Assembly: GCA_916048095.2 (NCBI GenBank) | Contig: OU696595.1 | Span: forward strand, 886,795-950,794 | Source: Sacculina carcini | Taxonomy: Eukaryota > Arthropoda > Thecostraca > Sacculinidae | Direction of reading: 5' to 3' | Length of the DNA stretch: 64,000 bases | Part shown: piece by piece, positions 30,658-41,233 of the stretch | How positions within the stretch are numbered: position 1 is the stretch's first letter | Layout of the letters: every line of letters begins with the position of its first letter | Position numbers and translations under genes: made by a program | The notes under the pieces: model-generated | The model's database searches: none | Told to the model about the DNA's origin: nothing | The model's input: the letters and a program-made list of their open reading frames with translations, nothing else

Positions 30658-30880
30658 AGTTTCTATAACAACGGAAAGCTTCACCTTGATCAGATCTCGG
30701 CTGATCAGCACACACACACACACATATACACACATACACATACACACACACATACACACATACACATACACACACACACATATACACACGTTAATCGTCG
30801 CAGTAATTTTGGATGCGGTCTAGTTGAATCAGTGACTAAGATACTGACCTTATAAGGGATACACACACACACACACACAC
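30230..30880. repeat. Microsatellite block replacing the capsid N-terminus: (TA)n, (CG)n-containing, (CA)n
   Basis: (TA)n at 30231-30282, alternating CG runs at 30286-30296 and 30351-30364, (CA)n at 30401-30460, 30581-30657 and 30711-30790, and a shorter run at 30862-30882. Long alternating purine-pyrimidine DNA of this sort favours Z-DNA and slippage. Confidence 0.95.
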
Positions 30881-31360
30881 ACAACGCCGCAATGTTTAAT
30901 TCTGAATCAAGTCTTCAAGTTGTGGTTAACACCTAGTTGAGCTGATACAGATGTCCTGGCAATATTGAATACAATTTGAATTAATTCCGGATTAATTCTT
31001 CAAGTTGTGGTTAACACATCGCTACAACCACCTGACAACTAATCATCTATGCAGGCTTAGCCACAATTTTGATTACCAAATTAGGCAATAGACGACCCTG
31101 TTGACTCACAAATCAGTGTAGTCACAAGTATTAATGAAATGTTCACATTGACGCATTGAAACAAAGCATGCCCGGGTGTGTAGCATATTTTCAATATTAT
31201 CGTCACCTCTGATCCATTGGAGCAGCGCACACGTGCCTGCAAAGATAGTTTATTTTTGTGACACACCAAGTTTTACACGTCAGCGTGGGTATATAAACTG
31301 CGGTTCACTTGCGCACAAATCATTCACTCATTGCTCACGCTAGTTTGTATAATTATTCAG
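30461..31360. other. Polinton non-coding region with ~120-bp duplicated segment
   Basis: 30461-30570 and 30882-31000 are diverged direct copies ('acaacgccgcartgtttaat', 'gagctgatacagatgt'), each adjoining a CA array. A third partial copy ends at about 31020. The last 300 bases before 31360 include 'tatataaac' at about 31290, a plausible TATA box upstream of the PolB transcription unit. No capsid sequence found. Confidence 0.5.
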
Positions 31361-31361
31361 T

Positions 31362-34300
31362 ATGGTAGGAAAGAGACAGTTGGAGGTTGAAGATGTAGTA
31401 GAGAAAATTAGGGACGTAGCTATGATAGGAAATGTTAGTATAACACTTAGAAAGATTAGTGAATATTATAGCCGTAGATATAAAACTAATGTAAAAGCCT
31501 TCATCATTCATCTTGACTTTACACGATCCGACGACATCCGACAATGCATCCGCTCGATCGAAACGACAATGGATACCCTCATCAACACCATCAAGAATGG
31601 TTGCATCCTGAGGACCTGTTAGGCGTCACACTGTCCAACAGCAAAATCCAGCATGACGCCTACGTGGTGCCCCGACCAGCCACAGATTTCACGGCGTCAC
31701 TCTTGGCACAGAGGTGAGCAAGTTTGCATATTTGATTATATGTGAAGATTTCGCTTGACTACATCAAGTGTTTAAAAATAATTTATGTTGTATTACAAAC
31801 TGGAAAAAATAGCGCAGTCCAACGCGTGGTTTGTCACCGACAATTCCAGTCTCGTGCTCAAGGTGACGCATATTGCCAGACGTCCACCGCACGACATCCC
31901 GGACGACGAAATGGAGGGCTCGGCGCGGCTCAAGAACGCCGGCGATTTCACCACGTGGTTCTCCCGGAAGAACTGTTTCTTCCGTGTACTTGGCACACAG
32001 TGTTTGCCCCGGGCACTGGCTGCTGCCAGGTACATTGCGGAGAATCACGCCGCGTCGAGCGCCTTCCGAATGCGTGTGCAACGTCTGGCAAGGGACCCCG
32101 CAAGTTTCATGTCTGAGGCCAGGGAATTGTGTGAACGTTCCGGGGTAGACTTTTCCCTGCCAAGCATGGGCTTGCGGGAGCTCCAAAAGTTGGTGGCTGG
32201 TTGGTCGGAGTACCGGGTCCATGTCTACTCGACGGATCATTTTGGGCGACTCGGCGCAACCTTCGGTGAGTAATTAGAAGAAATATTCCACTAGCGTTAA
32301 TGATTTGCATTCATATAATTCAATTTGCATTAATTCGCATATGCGTGTGTTTCAGGCACAGGACATCATCATCTCTATCTGTATCATCATCATCATCATT
32401 TCGACGTCATCACCAAGATCAAGGCATTCCTCGACACGAAATATTTCTGCGAGGAATGCCAAACGCGTTACACCCGTCCTGGGGAGCATACCTGTGCCGG
32501 AGGCTGCAATGACTGCGGAGCGCCTCATCGATGCCAGCGGGTAGGTGCGTTAATCCATTGTCCCGAATGTAGTTTTAATTTCATATCCCGCTCCTGCTTC
32601 GAGGCTCACAAACAATCACGCTGTAAGGTGCGGCGCGGGTGTCGCAGATGTGGCGATGTGCTTTACAAATCGTATAGCAAAAATCGCCATATCTGTGGCA
32701 CTCACATATGCCCTTACTGTCGTGAACGAGTCACGAACCACGAGCTCATAGATGCGGAAAATGCCCATCGTTGATTTCTCCAACCTTCGCATCCTTCTTC
32801 TGTCAACGAAAAACAAACCTATATCTTTTACGACTTTGAGTGTATGATTGACACCAGCACCAGCCTTCACATTCCTAATCATTGTCTCGCACACGTATAT
32901 TGTGAGTCCTGCTTTGATCGCATTGAACGGCCATGCACTGACTGTGGGACAGAGCAGCACGAACATGTGTTCTCTGGCCCGACGACAAGACAAGACTTTG
33001 GTCAGTGGCTTTTCACGCTCAAGGACGCGAAAGTCATTGCCCATTATGCCCAAGGTTATGACAACAACATTGTTGCCAATTACGCGTTGAGCCAAGGTGT
33101 GGTGCCAGACCTGATCATGAACGGCAGAAAAATCCTCTCCATGAAATTTATAAATTCCAAACTCCAATTCATTGATTCCTTCAGTTTCCTTCCTATGCCT
33201 CCAGCGAAATTTCCAAAACTTTCAACATTCCTGTCCGTAAAGGTTTCTTCCCTCACCTCCTCAACACTACGGACAATCAAAATTATGTAGGTCCTTTTCC
33301 TTCAGCCGATATGTTTGACCCGGGTCGCATGTCCACCGAACAGCGCGCCGAGTTTCTCACTTGGCATGCCTCGCAGGTGGGCCGGCAGTATGACCTGCGC
33401 CAGGAAATGGGAGCGTACTGCCGCGATGATGTCAATGTACTTCGTCTCGGTAGTATGCGTTTCCGCCAACAATTCATCGATGTGACTGAGGTGGACCCAT
33501 TTCAGAGCATCACGCTTCCATCTGCGTGTCATGAGGTGTGGCGTCAAAACTTTTTGCGCAAAGACAGCGTCGCGTTGATACCGAGCCATGAGCACTACCG
33601 ACCATGTGGCAACTACGCGAAGAAATCGATCCAGTGGCTGGAACTGGAGGCGTCGTCTCGCGACATCAATATCCAGCACGCATTGAACTCTGGTGAGGTG
33701 CGTATTGGGTCGTACAAAGTGGACGGCTATGCCAAAGTGGGAGACCAACACCTGCTTTTCGAGTTTCTCGGTTGCTATTTTCATGGTCATCGGCATTCTG
33801 GGATGTGCTCAAACGGCGCCAGCAAAAACTGTCGCTATGTGATGAACAGTGGGGCTCCATCAACACGCCATCTATACGATGCTACCATGGCTCGTCTGGC
33901 GATACTGCGAGGCCGACCCGACACAACTCTCATCACCATCTGGGAGTGTGAATTTGATGCACTACTTCGAGACGATGACCACCAATGTTGTCGCGCCGAA
34001 GCAGTGCAAGTCTTGCCGCCGATGAATGTTCGGGACGCGTTCTACGGAGGACGAACAGAGGTGTTTCGTCACTACGCCGAATGTGCTGGTGACGAGCGGA
34101 TCGAGTACGTCGATGTGTGCTCCTTGTATCCTTACATCCTTAAAAACGGCAAATTTCCCCTTGGTCATCCTTCTCACATTTTCCGTCCTCCCATCACATA
34201 TTTTCACAAATATTTCGGCATCATTTATTGCACCATTCTCCCTCCACAGAATCTTAACGTTCCCGTCCTTCCCGCACGCATCAACGACCGCCTCATGTTC

Positions 34301-35446
34301 ACTCTGTGTAGAACATGTGCCGAGCAGGGTATCGGTGGCAATTTCACCACGAGGTCGCCGCCGTGTCACCATTCGGACGAGGAGCGCAGTCTCACTTCCA
34401 GCTGGGTGTCGCTGGAAGTAGCAAAAGCTTTGGGGTTGGGATATCGGCTCACTTCCATCCACGAGTTCTGGCACTTTGCCAACACCACACAGCTCAACGA
34501 CGGCGAGGCAGGCGGATTATTTGCACAATATGTAAACAAGTTTTACGCCCTCAAGGTCGGCGCCGAGGGTTATCCCGCTCACGTGCAGACTGACGACGAC
34601 CGATACGACTACCGACAGACTCTCGAAGCGCGTGAGGGTATAACCCTGCCGACCATTGAGAGGAATCCTGGCCTGAGAGCTGTGGCCAAATTGTGCCTCA
34701 ACAGCCAGTGGGGCAAGTTGGCTCAGCGCACAAACCTGGGGCAGACTGAATACGTCACTTCCATGCGTCGTGTGTACGATCTGCTGGAGGATCCCGTCAT
34801 GGAGGTCTCCGCGCGTGACCTCATATCGGTGGCTGACGATAGTGAGGGGTACAGCACAATGCACGATGTATGGAGGCTGACGTATTCCCATCGACAAGAC
34901 AAGACTGTGGCCGGTCCGCTTAAAACTAACATCATCCTTGCTGCTTTTGTCATGTGCCAAGCCCGACTTTATCTTTACTCTTTCCTGCAACTCCTTAATC
35001 CTTTTCAGCTAATATACTGTGACACAGATTCAGTCATTTACAAAGCATCACCAGAAATGCCGCACATACACACATCACATTTTCTCGGCGACATGACTGA
35101 CGAACTGACTTGTTTCGGGGCAGGCAGCTATATTTCTCATATAGTCTGTCTGTCTCCCAAAAATTACGCTTTTACTGTACACACACCAGACGGGGGCACC
35201 AAGACTATATTAAAAATGCGCGGTATCACACAAACACACGACACGCAGCAGCTTATTTCCTTGGACGCTTTCCGATCCCTGTTAGAGGCGCCTGGGTCCA
35301 CAATCAAATTCCCGTTTCGACAATTTAAAAAGACTGCAGATTTTAAGAAAATTACTGTGGGAGGGGAAAAAATTAATAGGTTAGTGTCCAGTAAACGCAG
35401 GGTCCTTCCCGATTATCGTACCTTCCCTTATGGCTTCATCGACTGA
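31362..35446 (+). pseudogene. Polinton protein-primed family-B DNA polymerase (PolB)
   Basis: N-terminal parts: 31362-31712 (including 'EWLHPEDLLGVTLSN' near 31598), a putative intron from GTGAGC at 31713, then 31785-32265 ('IAQSNAWF', 'CFFRVLGTQCLPRALAAARY'). A 90-bp intron, 32266-32355, restores the frame exactly. Next is a Cys-rich zinc region (32405-32750), exonuclease motif I 'YIFYDFECM' (about 32821-32846) and exo II 'VIAHYAQGYDNNIV'. The palm follows: motif A 'DVCSLYP' (about 34111), B 'LNSQWGK' (about 34698) and C 'YCDTDSVIY' (about 35015). Breaks: TGA at 32772-32774 and a one-base frameshift near 33212. The 711-codon palm frame is open to 35446. Replicates the element in live Polintons. 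Confidence 0.93.
32266..32355 (+). other. Predicted 90-bp spliceosomal intron in PolB
   Basis: GTGAGT at the donor (32266) and 'tgtttcag' at the acceptor (ending 32355). Removing it joins 'ATF' to 'GTGHHHLYLY' in frame and avoids an in-frame TAA. Introns are common in Polinton pol genes. Confidence 0.75.
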
Positions 35447-35636
35447 CCGACCGACCGACCGACATCATCATCATCGTTGTTTATTGCTATATATTTGTTG
35501 TGTTACCAGTGTTAGTTGTGCTAGGTGTGTTAGTTGTGCTAGATGTATTGGCTTATAATATAAAAGTGTCGGCTGTGTTAGTGTGTTAATTGTGCTAGTG
35601 TGTTAGCTGTGTTTGTGTGTACACATGTTTCGGTGT

Positions 35637-35696
<60 letters not shown>

Positions 35697-35767
35697 ACAT
35701 ATATTATGTACTGTATTGCCACGGAACTGCAGCGCCCGATCATATAAATAAGGATTTATTTAACTAG
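35447..35767. other. Non-coding gap with (GT)n, site of lost ATPase N-terminus
   Basis: Contains a short 'accg' tandem (35442-35454), imperfect 'gtgttagttgtgcta' units and a (GT)n array at 35640-35695. The Walker A part of the ATPase should be encoded about here but is missing. Confidence 0.7.
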
Positions 35768-36232
35768 ATGCAGTACGGAGTGCCATCGCATGAGAAAATT
35801 CAACGATTGGCAAGCAAACATAAACACGGTAATTTTTGCATGGTCATTATCGACGACTTACTGGATGCTGTGGAAGGGCCTGTTGTACGCGAAATGTTTA
35901 CGAAAACGTCGCGTCACGACAACATGAGTGTACTATTTGTCACCCAAAACACGTTTCTCAAGTCGCCCAACTACCGCACAATCAGTCTGATTGCTAATTA
36001 TTATGTATTCTTCCGTAATTTTTGAGATCAAACACCACTGCGCGCATTTGCTCAGCAGTACATGCCAGATAATATCAGATTCATTATGGATGTTTATAGA
36101 GACGTAATGAAGAAAATGTACGGTCATTTGCTTGTGGATTTGCGTCAACAAACTGACAACAGACTACGTGTGCGTAGCAATGTGTTGGAGCAACCCATAA
36201 CGGTATATCTTCCCGCTTTGAGGTATAAATAG
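35768..36232 (+). pseudogene. Polinton packaging ATPase (FtsK/HerA-like), C-terminal part
   Basis: Begins in the middle of the domain: 'GNFCMVIIDDLLDAV' is the Walker B strand with D-D, then 'FTKTSRHDNMSVLFVTQNTF' (sensor-type T-Q-N), 'RTISLIANYYVFFRNF', a TGA at 36023-36025, and in the same frame 'DQTPLRAFAQQYMPD' and 'YGHLLVDLRQQTDNRLRVRS', ending at 36232. This is the genome-packaging ATPase of Polintons and related viruses. Walker A (P-loop) is absent, so even without the stop it could not bind ATP. Confidence 0.85.
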
Positions 36233-36266
36233 CACATATAGTTGAACAAGTGAATCATTTGTCAAC

Positions 36267-36587
36267 ATGTCGTCGACGTTGCAACGCTGTTGGCCGACAA
36301 TCGAATCACTTCCGCGTCTCACACACCGTCAACAAAAAGCCGTTCTCAACACGTACGACCCTGCTCTGATACGGGCTATTTGTGAAATTTGTCATAACCT
36401 GTTGCAAGACCGCGTCCCTTTGGAAAAAGAACAAAAGCGTCGCCTATCCAAATACAAGAAAATACTGCGTAAATTTGGTGACAAACGTCCGTCACTGAAG
36501 AAAAAACAACGAGTGTTGGTGCAAAGCGGAAAATTTGTATCCGCCCTTATACCCGTGGTTATAAGCTGTATACTGTCTGCAAAGTAA
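36267..36587 (+). CDS. Polinton small basic late-type protein with hydrophobic C-terminus
   Basis: 106 codons, intact. N-terminal 'LPRLTHRQQKAVLNTYDPAL', 'IRAICEICHNLL', then a strongly basic stretch ('EQKRRLSKYKKILRKFGDKR', 'LKKKQRVLVQSGKF'), and a hydrophobic end (VSALIPVVISCIL). I recognise this architecture as a small ORF conserved next to the ATPase and integrase in metazoan Polintons and adintovirus-like elements. A DNA-condensing or membrane-active core-protein role has been suggested by analogy only. Its stop overlaps the next start (TAATG). Confidence 0.65.
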   Translation: MSSTLQRCWPTIESLPRLTHRQQKAVLNTYDPALIRAICEICHNLLQDRVPLEKEQKRRLSKYKKILRKFGDKRPSLKKKQRVLVQSGKFVSALIPVVISCILSAK

Positions 36588-37114
36588 TGAGCGCCTTCCA
36601 ACGAATGGTTCTCATATCGCAAGCCACATATGATGAAGTGCAAGGTCGAACCATAGCCGCACCCACACCCTCTCTAGAACAAATTCTCAACAAGTCTACA
36701 GGGAATGCCGAAGCGAAACGGATCGAGTACATGAACGCCTGGCGCCCTGAACAGGCCACCGCTCCTGCTCCGTCTGTAGAGACTGATAAATGGCTCCAAC
36801 TTGTACCATCCAGCTATAAAAAACACGCACAATTCGTGCTTTCCCAATGGAGTAATGTGCTGAGATGGGACAACACCACCGGTATCATTTATCTCAATCA
36901 CGCACAAATTCCTCGGAGCAATATTGTCGACGTGGTAAGCTATATCGTTCGACGTCGTAAAAGTGTTCCTGAGCCAACAGGGTGGGCACAGCTGCGACAA
37001 TTGATTGAGTCGTTGAATTTACCGCGAGAAGTTGCTCCGAATATTCACGGGCAGCGAGATTCGACAGTTGATCAACGATCGGCAAATATCCCACGCAAAT
37101 GGATAGTAAGTTGA
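36587..37114 (+). CDS. Polinton conserved protein of unknown function
   Basis: 175 codons, intact. 'LVPSSYKKHAQFVLSQWSNV' is followed by 'LRWDNTTGIIYLNHAQIPRS', 'NIVDVVSYIVRRRK' and 'PTGWAQLRQLIESLNLPREV'. The combination 'G-x-x-W-D...I-x-x-S-N-I-x-D-L/V-x-x-Y' recurs in Polinton/adintovirus-type late ORFs that follow the small basic protein. No enzymatic motif. It is coupled to the upstream gene by TAATG and overlaps the integrase start by 16 bases. Confidence 0.6.
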   Translation: MSAFQRMVLISQATYDEVQGRTIAAPTPSLEQILNKSTGNAEAKRIEYMNAWRPEQATAPAPSVETDKWLQLVPSSYKKHAQFVLSQWSNVLRWDNTTGIIYLNHAQIPRSNIVDVVSYIVRRRKSVPEPTGWAQLRQLIESLNLPREVAPNIHGQRDSTVDQRSANIPRKWIVS

Positions 37115-37902
37115 TTTGGTCGCAAAGAACCAGACAACTCCATCGTCCAGTACTTAAGCGCTTCGTACACAATGCATACACCTCCACTGGACTAAATGAT
37201 ACATGGCAAGTTGATTTGTGCGATGTTTCACGTCTACGTGGGCATAACACACAAGTACGTTATTTGTTGGGTGTAATTGACGTGTTTAGCAGACAAGCAT
37301 ATGTGCGTGCATTACATTGTAAACGGGGACCGGCCGTGGCCAAAGCAATGAACCATATTCTCACCAACAATTGCACACCGATGCAAATAATGAGCGACCA
37401 TGGTGGTGAATTCACAGGGCGAGAATTTCAACGTGTAATGAAAGAGCACAACATCTATCATTATACGACATCTACAATCATACGGAAGGCATGGATAATT
37501 GAACGATTTTTCCGTACTCTGCTCTCGCTGATACACAAGTTTATGACCTAAAACAACACAAAACACTTTGTCAAAAGTCTACCTCAATTGGTGAATTTGT
37601 ATAACAGCACTGTACATAGATCAATCGGTATGACACCTCGCGCTGTAACTTTATCAAATCAACACTTGGTCAACACATTGTCGCGCAAATAGCAAACACC
37701 AAAGCTTCGCGTAGGCGATCATGTGCGAATGCTTATTCCGAGAATTCTATTTGAAAAAGGATATCGACAGACATTTAGCAACGAAACGTTCAAAATTGAT
37801 TCCATATACAAACGTCGATCAATTCCCATGTATGAGCTGTGTGATGATGATGTAAATTTGATTACCGGGACATTTTACTATCAAGAACTTCAACGTGTTT
37901 GA
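37099..37902 (+). pseudogene. Polinton retroviral-type integrase (two in-frame stops)
   Basis: Core: 'LNDTWQVDLCDVSRL' (first Asp), 'YLLGVIDVFSRQAYVRAL', 'QIMSDHGGEFTGREFQRVMK' (second Asp) and 'HYTTSTIIRKAWIIERFFRT' (Glu of the D-D-E triad, in an altered context). After TAA at 37549-37551 the same frame continues with 'LVNLYNSTVHRSIGMTPRAV', TAG at 37690-37692, and the C-terminal 'LRVGDHVRMLIPRILFEKGY' typical of Polinton integrases. It ends at 37902, 20 bases before the right terminal repeat. It would insert the element with 6-bp duplications. Confidence 0.92.
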
Positions 37903-37921
37903 ATACAACATGAATATTGTG

Positions 37922-38562
37922 CATTGTCTTTGCGACCGATTTAGTCAAACCGTTTTTAAATATATATTTCAAGTATGATTGAAAATTATTATATTCTCGT
38001 CTCTGCCAAACATCGACTTGGCGATCCCGATATAATGAGTATCGTGACATAGAATAGAAATAAAGAAAAACAGTTAGGTTGGGCATAGAATAAAGAATAA
38101 ATATAATAAGAAAGAAGAATAAGAAATAAAAATAAAAGTTGGGTTGGGTCGGGCTGGGTATGGAATAAAGAAGTTAGGTTAGGTATATAATATAGAAAAA
38201 AAGTTGTGTTAGGTATATAATAAAGAAGTTAGGTTAGGTATGGAATAAAGAAAAAAAGTTAGGTTAGGTATACAAAAAAAAGAAATTAGGTTAGGTATAC
38301 ACAAAAAAGTTAGGTTAGGTATGGAATACAGAAGTTAGGTTAGGTATACAAAAAAAAGTTAGGTTAGGTATACACAAAAAAGTTAGGTTAGGTATGGAAT
38401 ACACAAAAAATTAGGTTAGGTATACACAAAAAAGTTCGGTTAGGTATATAATAGAAAGAAAAAATAATAATAATAAAAATATAAATAATAAAAAAATGAC
38501 GTCAGAGGGGGGAGGGGCCTAAGTAATGTAAACAAATGTGACAAAGTGGTGAGGCTTACTAG
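37922..38562 (-). repeat. Polinton right terminal inverted repeat
   Basis: Inverted match to 26864-27419, longer because it has more 'aagttaggttaggtat' units. It ends ...TGAGGCTTACTAG before the TSD TGTTGT. TGACGTCA is present at 38497-38504. Confidence 0.93.
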
Positions 38563-38568
38563 TGTTGT

Positions 38569-38925
38569 GTTACGCTAGTCGTAGCTATACACGTTACGAT
38601 GAGGCACCGAAGAATCATCAGTACCAAACCTCGGCGACATGTTGTACCAGTATGCCGCGGTAGTTGGCGGAACACAACTTCTTTCAGCCAATGCCTTTAT
38701 AAAGCGATGATGCCGCTCGACCATCCCATTACCGCTGGGGCGGTACGCAGCGCGAAAATACGGCTTCACTTTCCACCGCTCCAATAGTTCTCGCATCTCC
38801 TGCGAACGAAACGCCCGCCCGTTGTCCATCAGCAGCTCATGAGGCGGTCCTCGCTCACGAAATGTTTCGTCCAGGTGCGTGCATACTTGTTGAGACGTCT
38901 CAGATCGTATTTCCCCCAAATTGAG
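38569..38925 (-). pseudogene. Ty3-A integrase core, second part
   Basis: 'HLDETFRERGPPHELLMDNG' holds the second catalytic Asp and 'YRPSGNGMVERHHRFIKALA' the catalytic Glu; 'AAYWYNMSPRFGTDDSSVPH' follows. The frame reaches a TAG and then the Polinton. Read across the Polinton, it continues at 26857 with no change of frame. At the upstream side it is offset from the integrase N-terminus by one base in a G-run near 38920. Confidence 0.88.
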
Positions 38926-39260
38926 AACCTCCCTGGTCCACTGTCCACAACTGTCAAATATTCCCGATGGCGGTAATGGGTGATGTCAATGGCTAGTCTA
39001 TGCCATAATTTTTCCACGCTAAGGTGTCCAGCAACATGAGTCGACGGCGCCGGATCAATTGACTGACAACGTTCGCAACCTCTGACCGCTCGCCGCACAG
39101 TCTCTCGTGATACACCAGGATCCACTCGCCGAGCCAAATACAAGGTTCTGTCCACACCAATGTGGTGCATGTTATGCATCTCTCTGATTTCATCCACAGT
39201 CGCTGCACACACATTCTCAGTTGCTTTACGACTACTCGAGAACTTTCCACGCTCAGACAA
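38829..39260 (-). pseudogene. Ty3-A integrase, N-terminal zinc domain and core start
   Basis: 'EIREMHNMHHIGVDRTLYLA' supplies the two His and 'VRGCERCQSIDPAPS' the two Cys of the HHCC zinc finger. 'LAIDITHYRHREYLTVVDSG' holds the first catalytic Asp. Open in the same frame as the RNase H upstream, from which a single stop separates it. Confidence 0.85.
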
Positions 39261-39680
39261 TCACTCTTTTTTCACACGTGTCAGCTCGTCAGCTTTGTTC
39301 ATCGTGGTGGGAACACTCGTAATGCTGACACTCAAGCCCAACTCTGTAATTAAATCACTCAGCACTCCTAGTCTTCGCTTGATCAATATTTCAGCTGCAC
39401 CCTTCGTACGCATACTTCTTTCCTTGTTTAGAACTGTGCCCACCCAGCCAGCCACCGTTGCAGAATCCGTGCGAATATCGATCTCTACCAACTGCCACTT
39501 CACCGCCAGGTTCACGCCTTTCACCACCGCCTCCAATTCCGCTACGTTTATATGGTGCACATGGTCCTTTTTCCGTTGCCAGGTCGCGTCTTCGGCAATT
39601 TCTCCATCGATCTCGACCGCTGCTCCGATTACCAGGTTACTCGCGTCACACCATACAGCTCCCCGCCTTGTATTAGACAC
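39261..39680 (-). pseudogene. Ty3-A RNase H
   Basis: 'AVWCDASNLVIGAAVEIDGE' (first Asp), 'NVAELEAVVKGVNLAV' (Glu), 'IDIRTDSATVAGWVG' (Asp) and 'TMNKADELTRVKK' (last Asp) give a complete RNase H. Same reading frame as RT and integrase, with stops at each boundary. Confidence 0.87.
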
Positions 39681-39683
39681 ATG

Positions 39684-40982
39684 TCATCTACCACCCACTG
39701 GATGGTTTTTCTGCACTCTCTCTACCATGTCAAGCGTCATTTGCAACACGTCCTCAGGAACCATTGCATCCCAGTCCACTCCATCAGCTCGGCGTTTTAT
39801 GTGGCTGCACGCGATCCTCAGCCACCTGGCCACAGGGCAGTGTCCGATCAACTTCCCGCACAAAGAAAACAGCCGACGCTTGGTCAGTTGCTCGGTAACA
39901 TCTGGAATACTGTTGCCTCTGCGGAACAACATACGACCACTATTATCTTTCTGCAGTTTGAGACCCAGAACGGCACTTTCCTCTTTCGACACCGGCTCTT
40001 TTGCTTCTAGGCCATATTTACTCAGATGAGCGACAACATCTCTGCTGGACACAACCGATTCGCGTACTATAATATCATCTATGTATGAGTCCGTGCCTTT
40101 GACGATGACTTTAGATTGACTCAATACTGTACGCACGATACGCGTCATCACTCTGGGTGCCGAGCACAGTCCAACTCCCAACCGCGTCAAACAGTACACC
40201 TTACCGTTATATTTGACAAGCTGATGTTTCCACAATTTTGGCACCACATGCAGCTGAAGGTACGCAGCTTTCAGATCAACCAGGGAGGCGGGCCCATCAA
40301 TGCGTCTCCACTCTCTCAATTTCTCGCCACAAACATCTACGTAGTCATCGCCCGTATGGCTGCTCACAATCTCGTTCAGTTCTTGAAAATCGAGCGCTGG
40401 GCGCACCTTGCTTTTTGTTGGCTGAACCACCGCTAGCAGTGGCAACACACCCTTGCAAATCGAATTATTCCACGGAACAAGAATTCCTTCTGTGATCTTA
40501 CAATGAACCTCTGCATCAAATTCATCGCGAATATCATCTGTCACCGTCTGTTCATAACATCCGACTGTTCTTGACAAAATAGGCTCGTCTCCTGTCACTA
40601 TCCACTCGATCTCCCACTTATTGCCATCAAAAACAGCAGTGAAATCAGGATCGGTTATTTCTAGCTTCTCATTTGTGGAGCTATCAACTTCCTCACACTG
40701 ACCACAAGACACATCACTACTTGCACTCGCGACACAATTATCTACACCAAATTCCACTTTAGAACCACATACAAAACCACCGCCAAGTTTGTCAATAGTA
40801 TTCATCCCAATCACTATGTTTACGTCACCCACAATACTGTCAACAACTACAGCACGCACACTCATTTGTTTACCAGACACTTCAATATTAATCCAAGCAG
40901 TACCCCGACACTTTACTTTCCGCCCATCGAACGCCGTCATCAAAATACTGCCCTCAATATTTTCCACCAAATTAGAACGCAC
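39684..40982 (-). pseudogene. Ty3-A protease C-terminus and reverse transcriptase
   Basis: 432 open codons. The start is the retropepsin C-terminal half ending 'VNIVIGMNTIDKLGG'. RT: 'KVRPALDFQELNEIVSSH', 'GPASLVDLKAAYLQLHVVPK' (motif A), 'YCLTRLGVGLCSAPRVMTRI' (motif B) and 'GTDSYIDDIIVRES' (YIDD intact). Close in layout to the Ty3-B pol at 60022-62887, so both belong to one divergent Gypsy-like lineage. Confidence 0.88.
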
Positions 40983-41233
40983 AACGGACCTGAGCTGCCC
41001 GTGTCAGCCAAGGCATGCACAGTCTCACCTGACAGTCTCGCTTCGATGATCGGCAGTGTACTTGGCGCCTTCAGTGAGTCGTCGGAGTGACTGCTGGCGC
41101 ACCAGTCACTCCTGCACCGTTTCCCTGCCGGCACTGTCTGGAGATATGTCCTCTTTGTCCGCATGTGTAGCATATAACGGACTCCCGCCTCGGACAAGCT
41201 CGTGACATGTGCGGGCCGCCGCATACGAAGCAC
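40940..41233 (-). pseudogene. Ty3-A protease N-terminus
   Basis: 'LPIIEARLSGETVHALADTG' contains the D-T-G of an aspartic protease. The frame overlaps the end of gag, consistent with a ribosomal frameshift in the live ancestor. Shortly after D-T-G-S-S the pol frame takes over after a one-base shift. Confidence 0.75.

Larger units (their letters stand above)
26864..38562 (+). mobile_element. Polinton/Maverick element inserted in Ty3-A
   Basis: 11,699-bp element with terminal inverted repeats of about 556 and 641 bp and AGTAGTAAG/CTAGTAAG ends, flanked by the 6-bp TSD TGTTGT (26858-26863 and 38563-38568). Polintons are self-synthesising DNA transposons related to adenovirus-like viruses. This one carries the diagnostic set PolB, integrase, packaging ATPase, cysteine protease and double-jelly-roll capsid C-terminus. 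Capsid and protease genes run left and the pol-ATPase-integrase block runs right. Decay is advanced, and I see no minor (penton-like) capsid gene. Confidence 0.96.

Noticed and set aside
31764-35328. Long antisense and off-frame ORFs across the PolB gene
   Set aside because: They are shadows of the PolB frame, which carries all conserved motifs on the plus strand.
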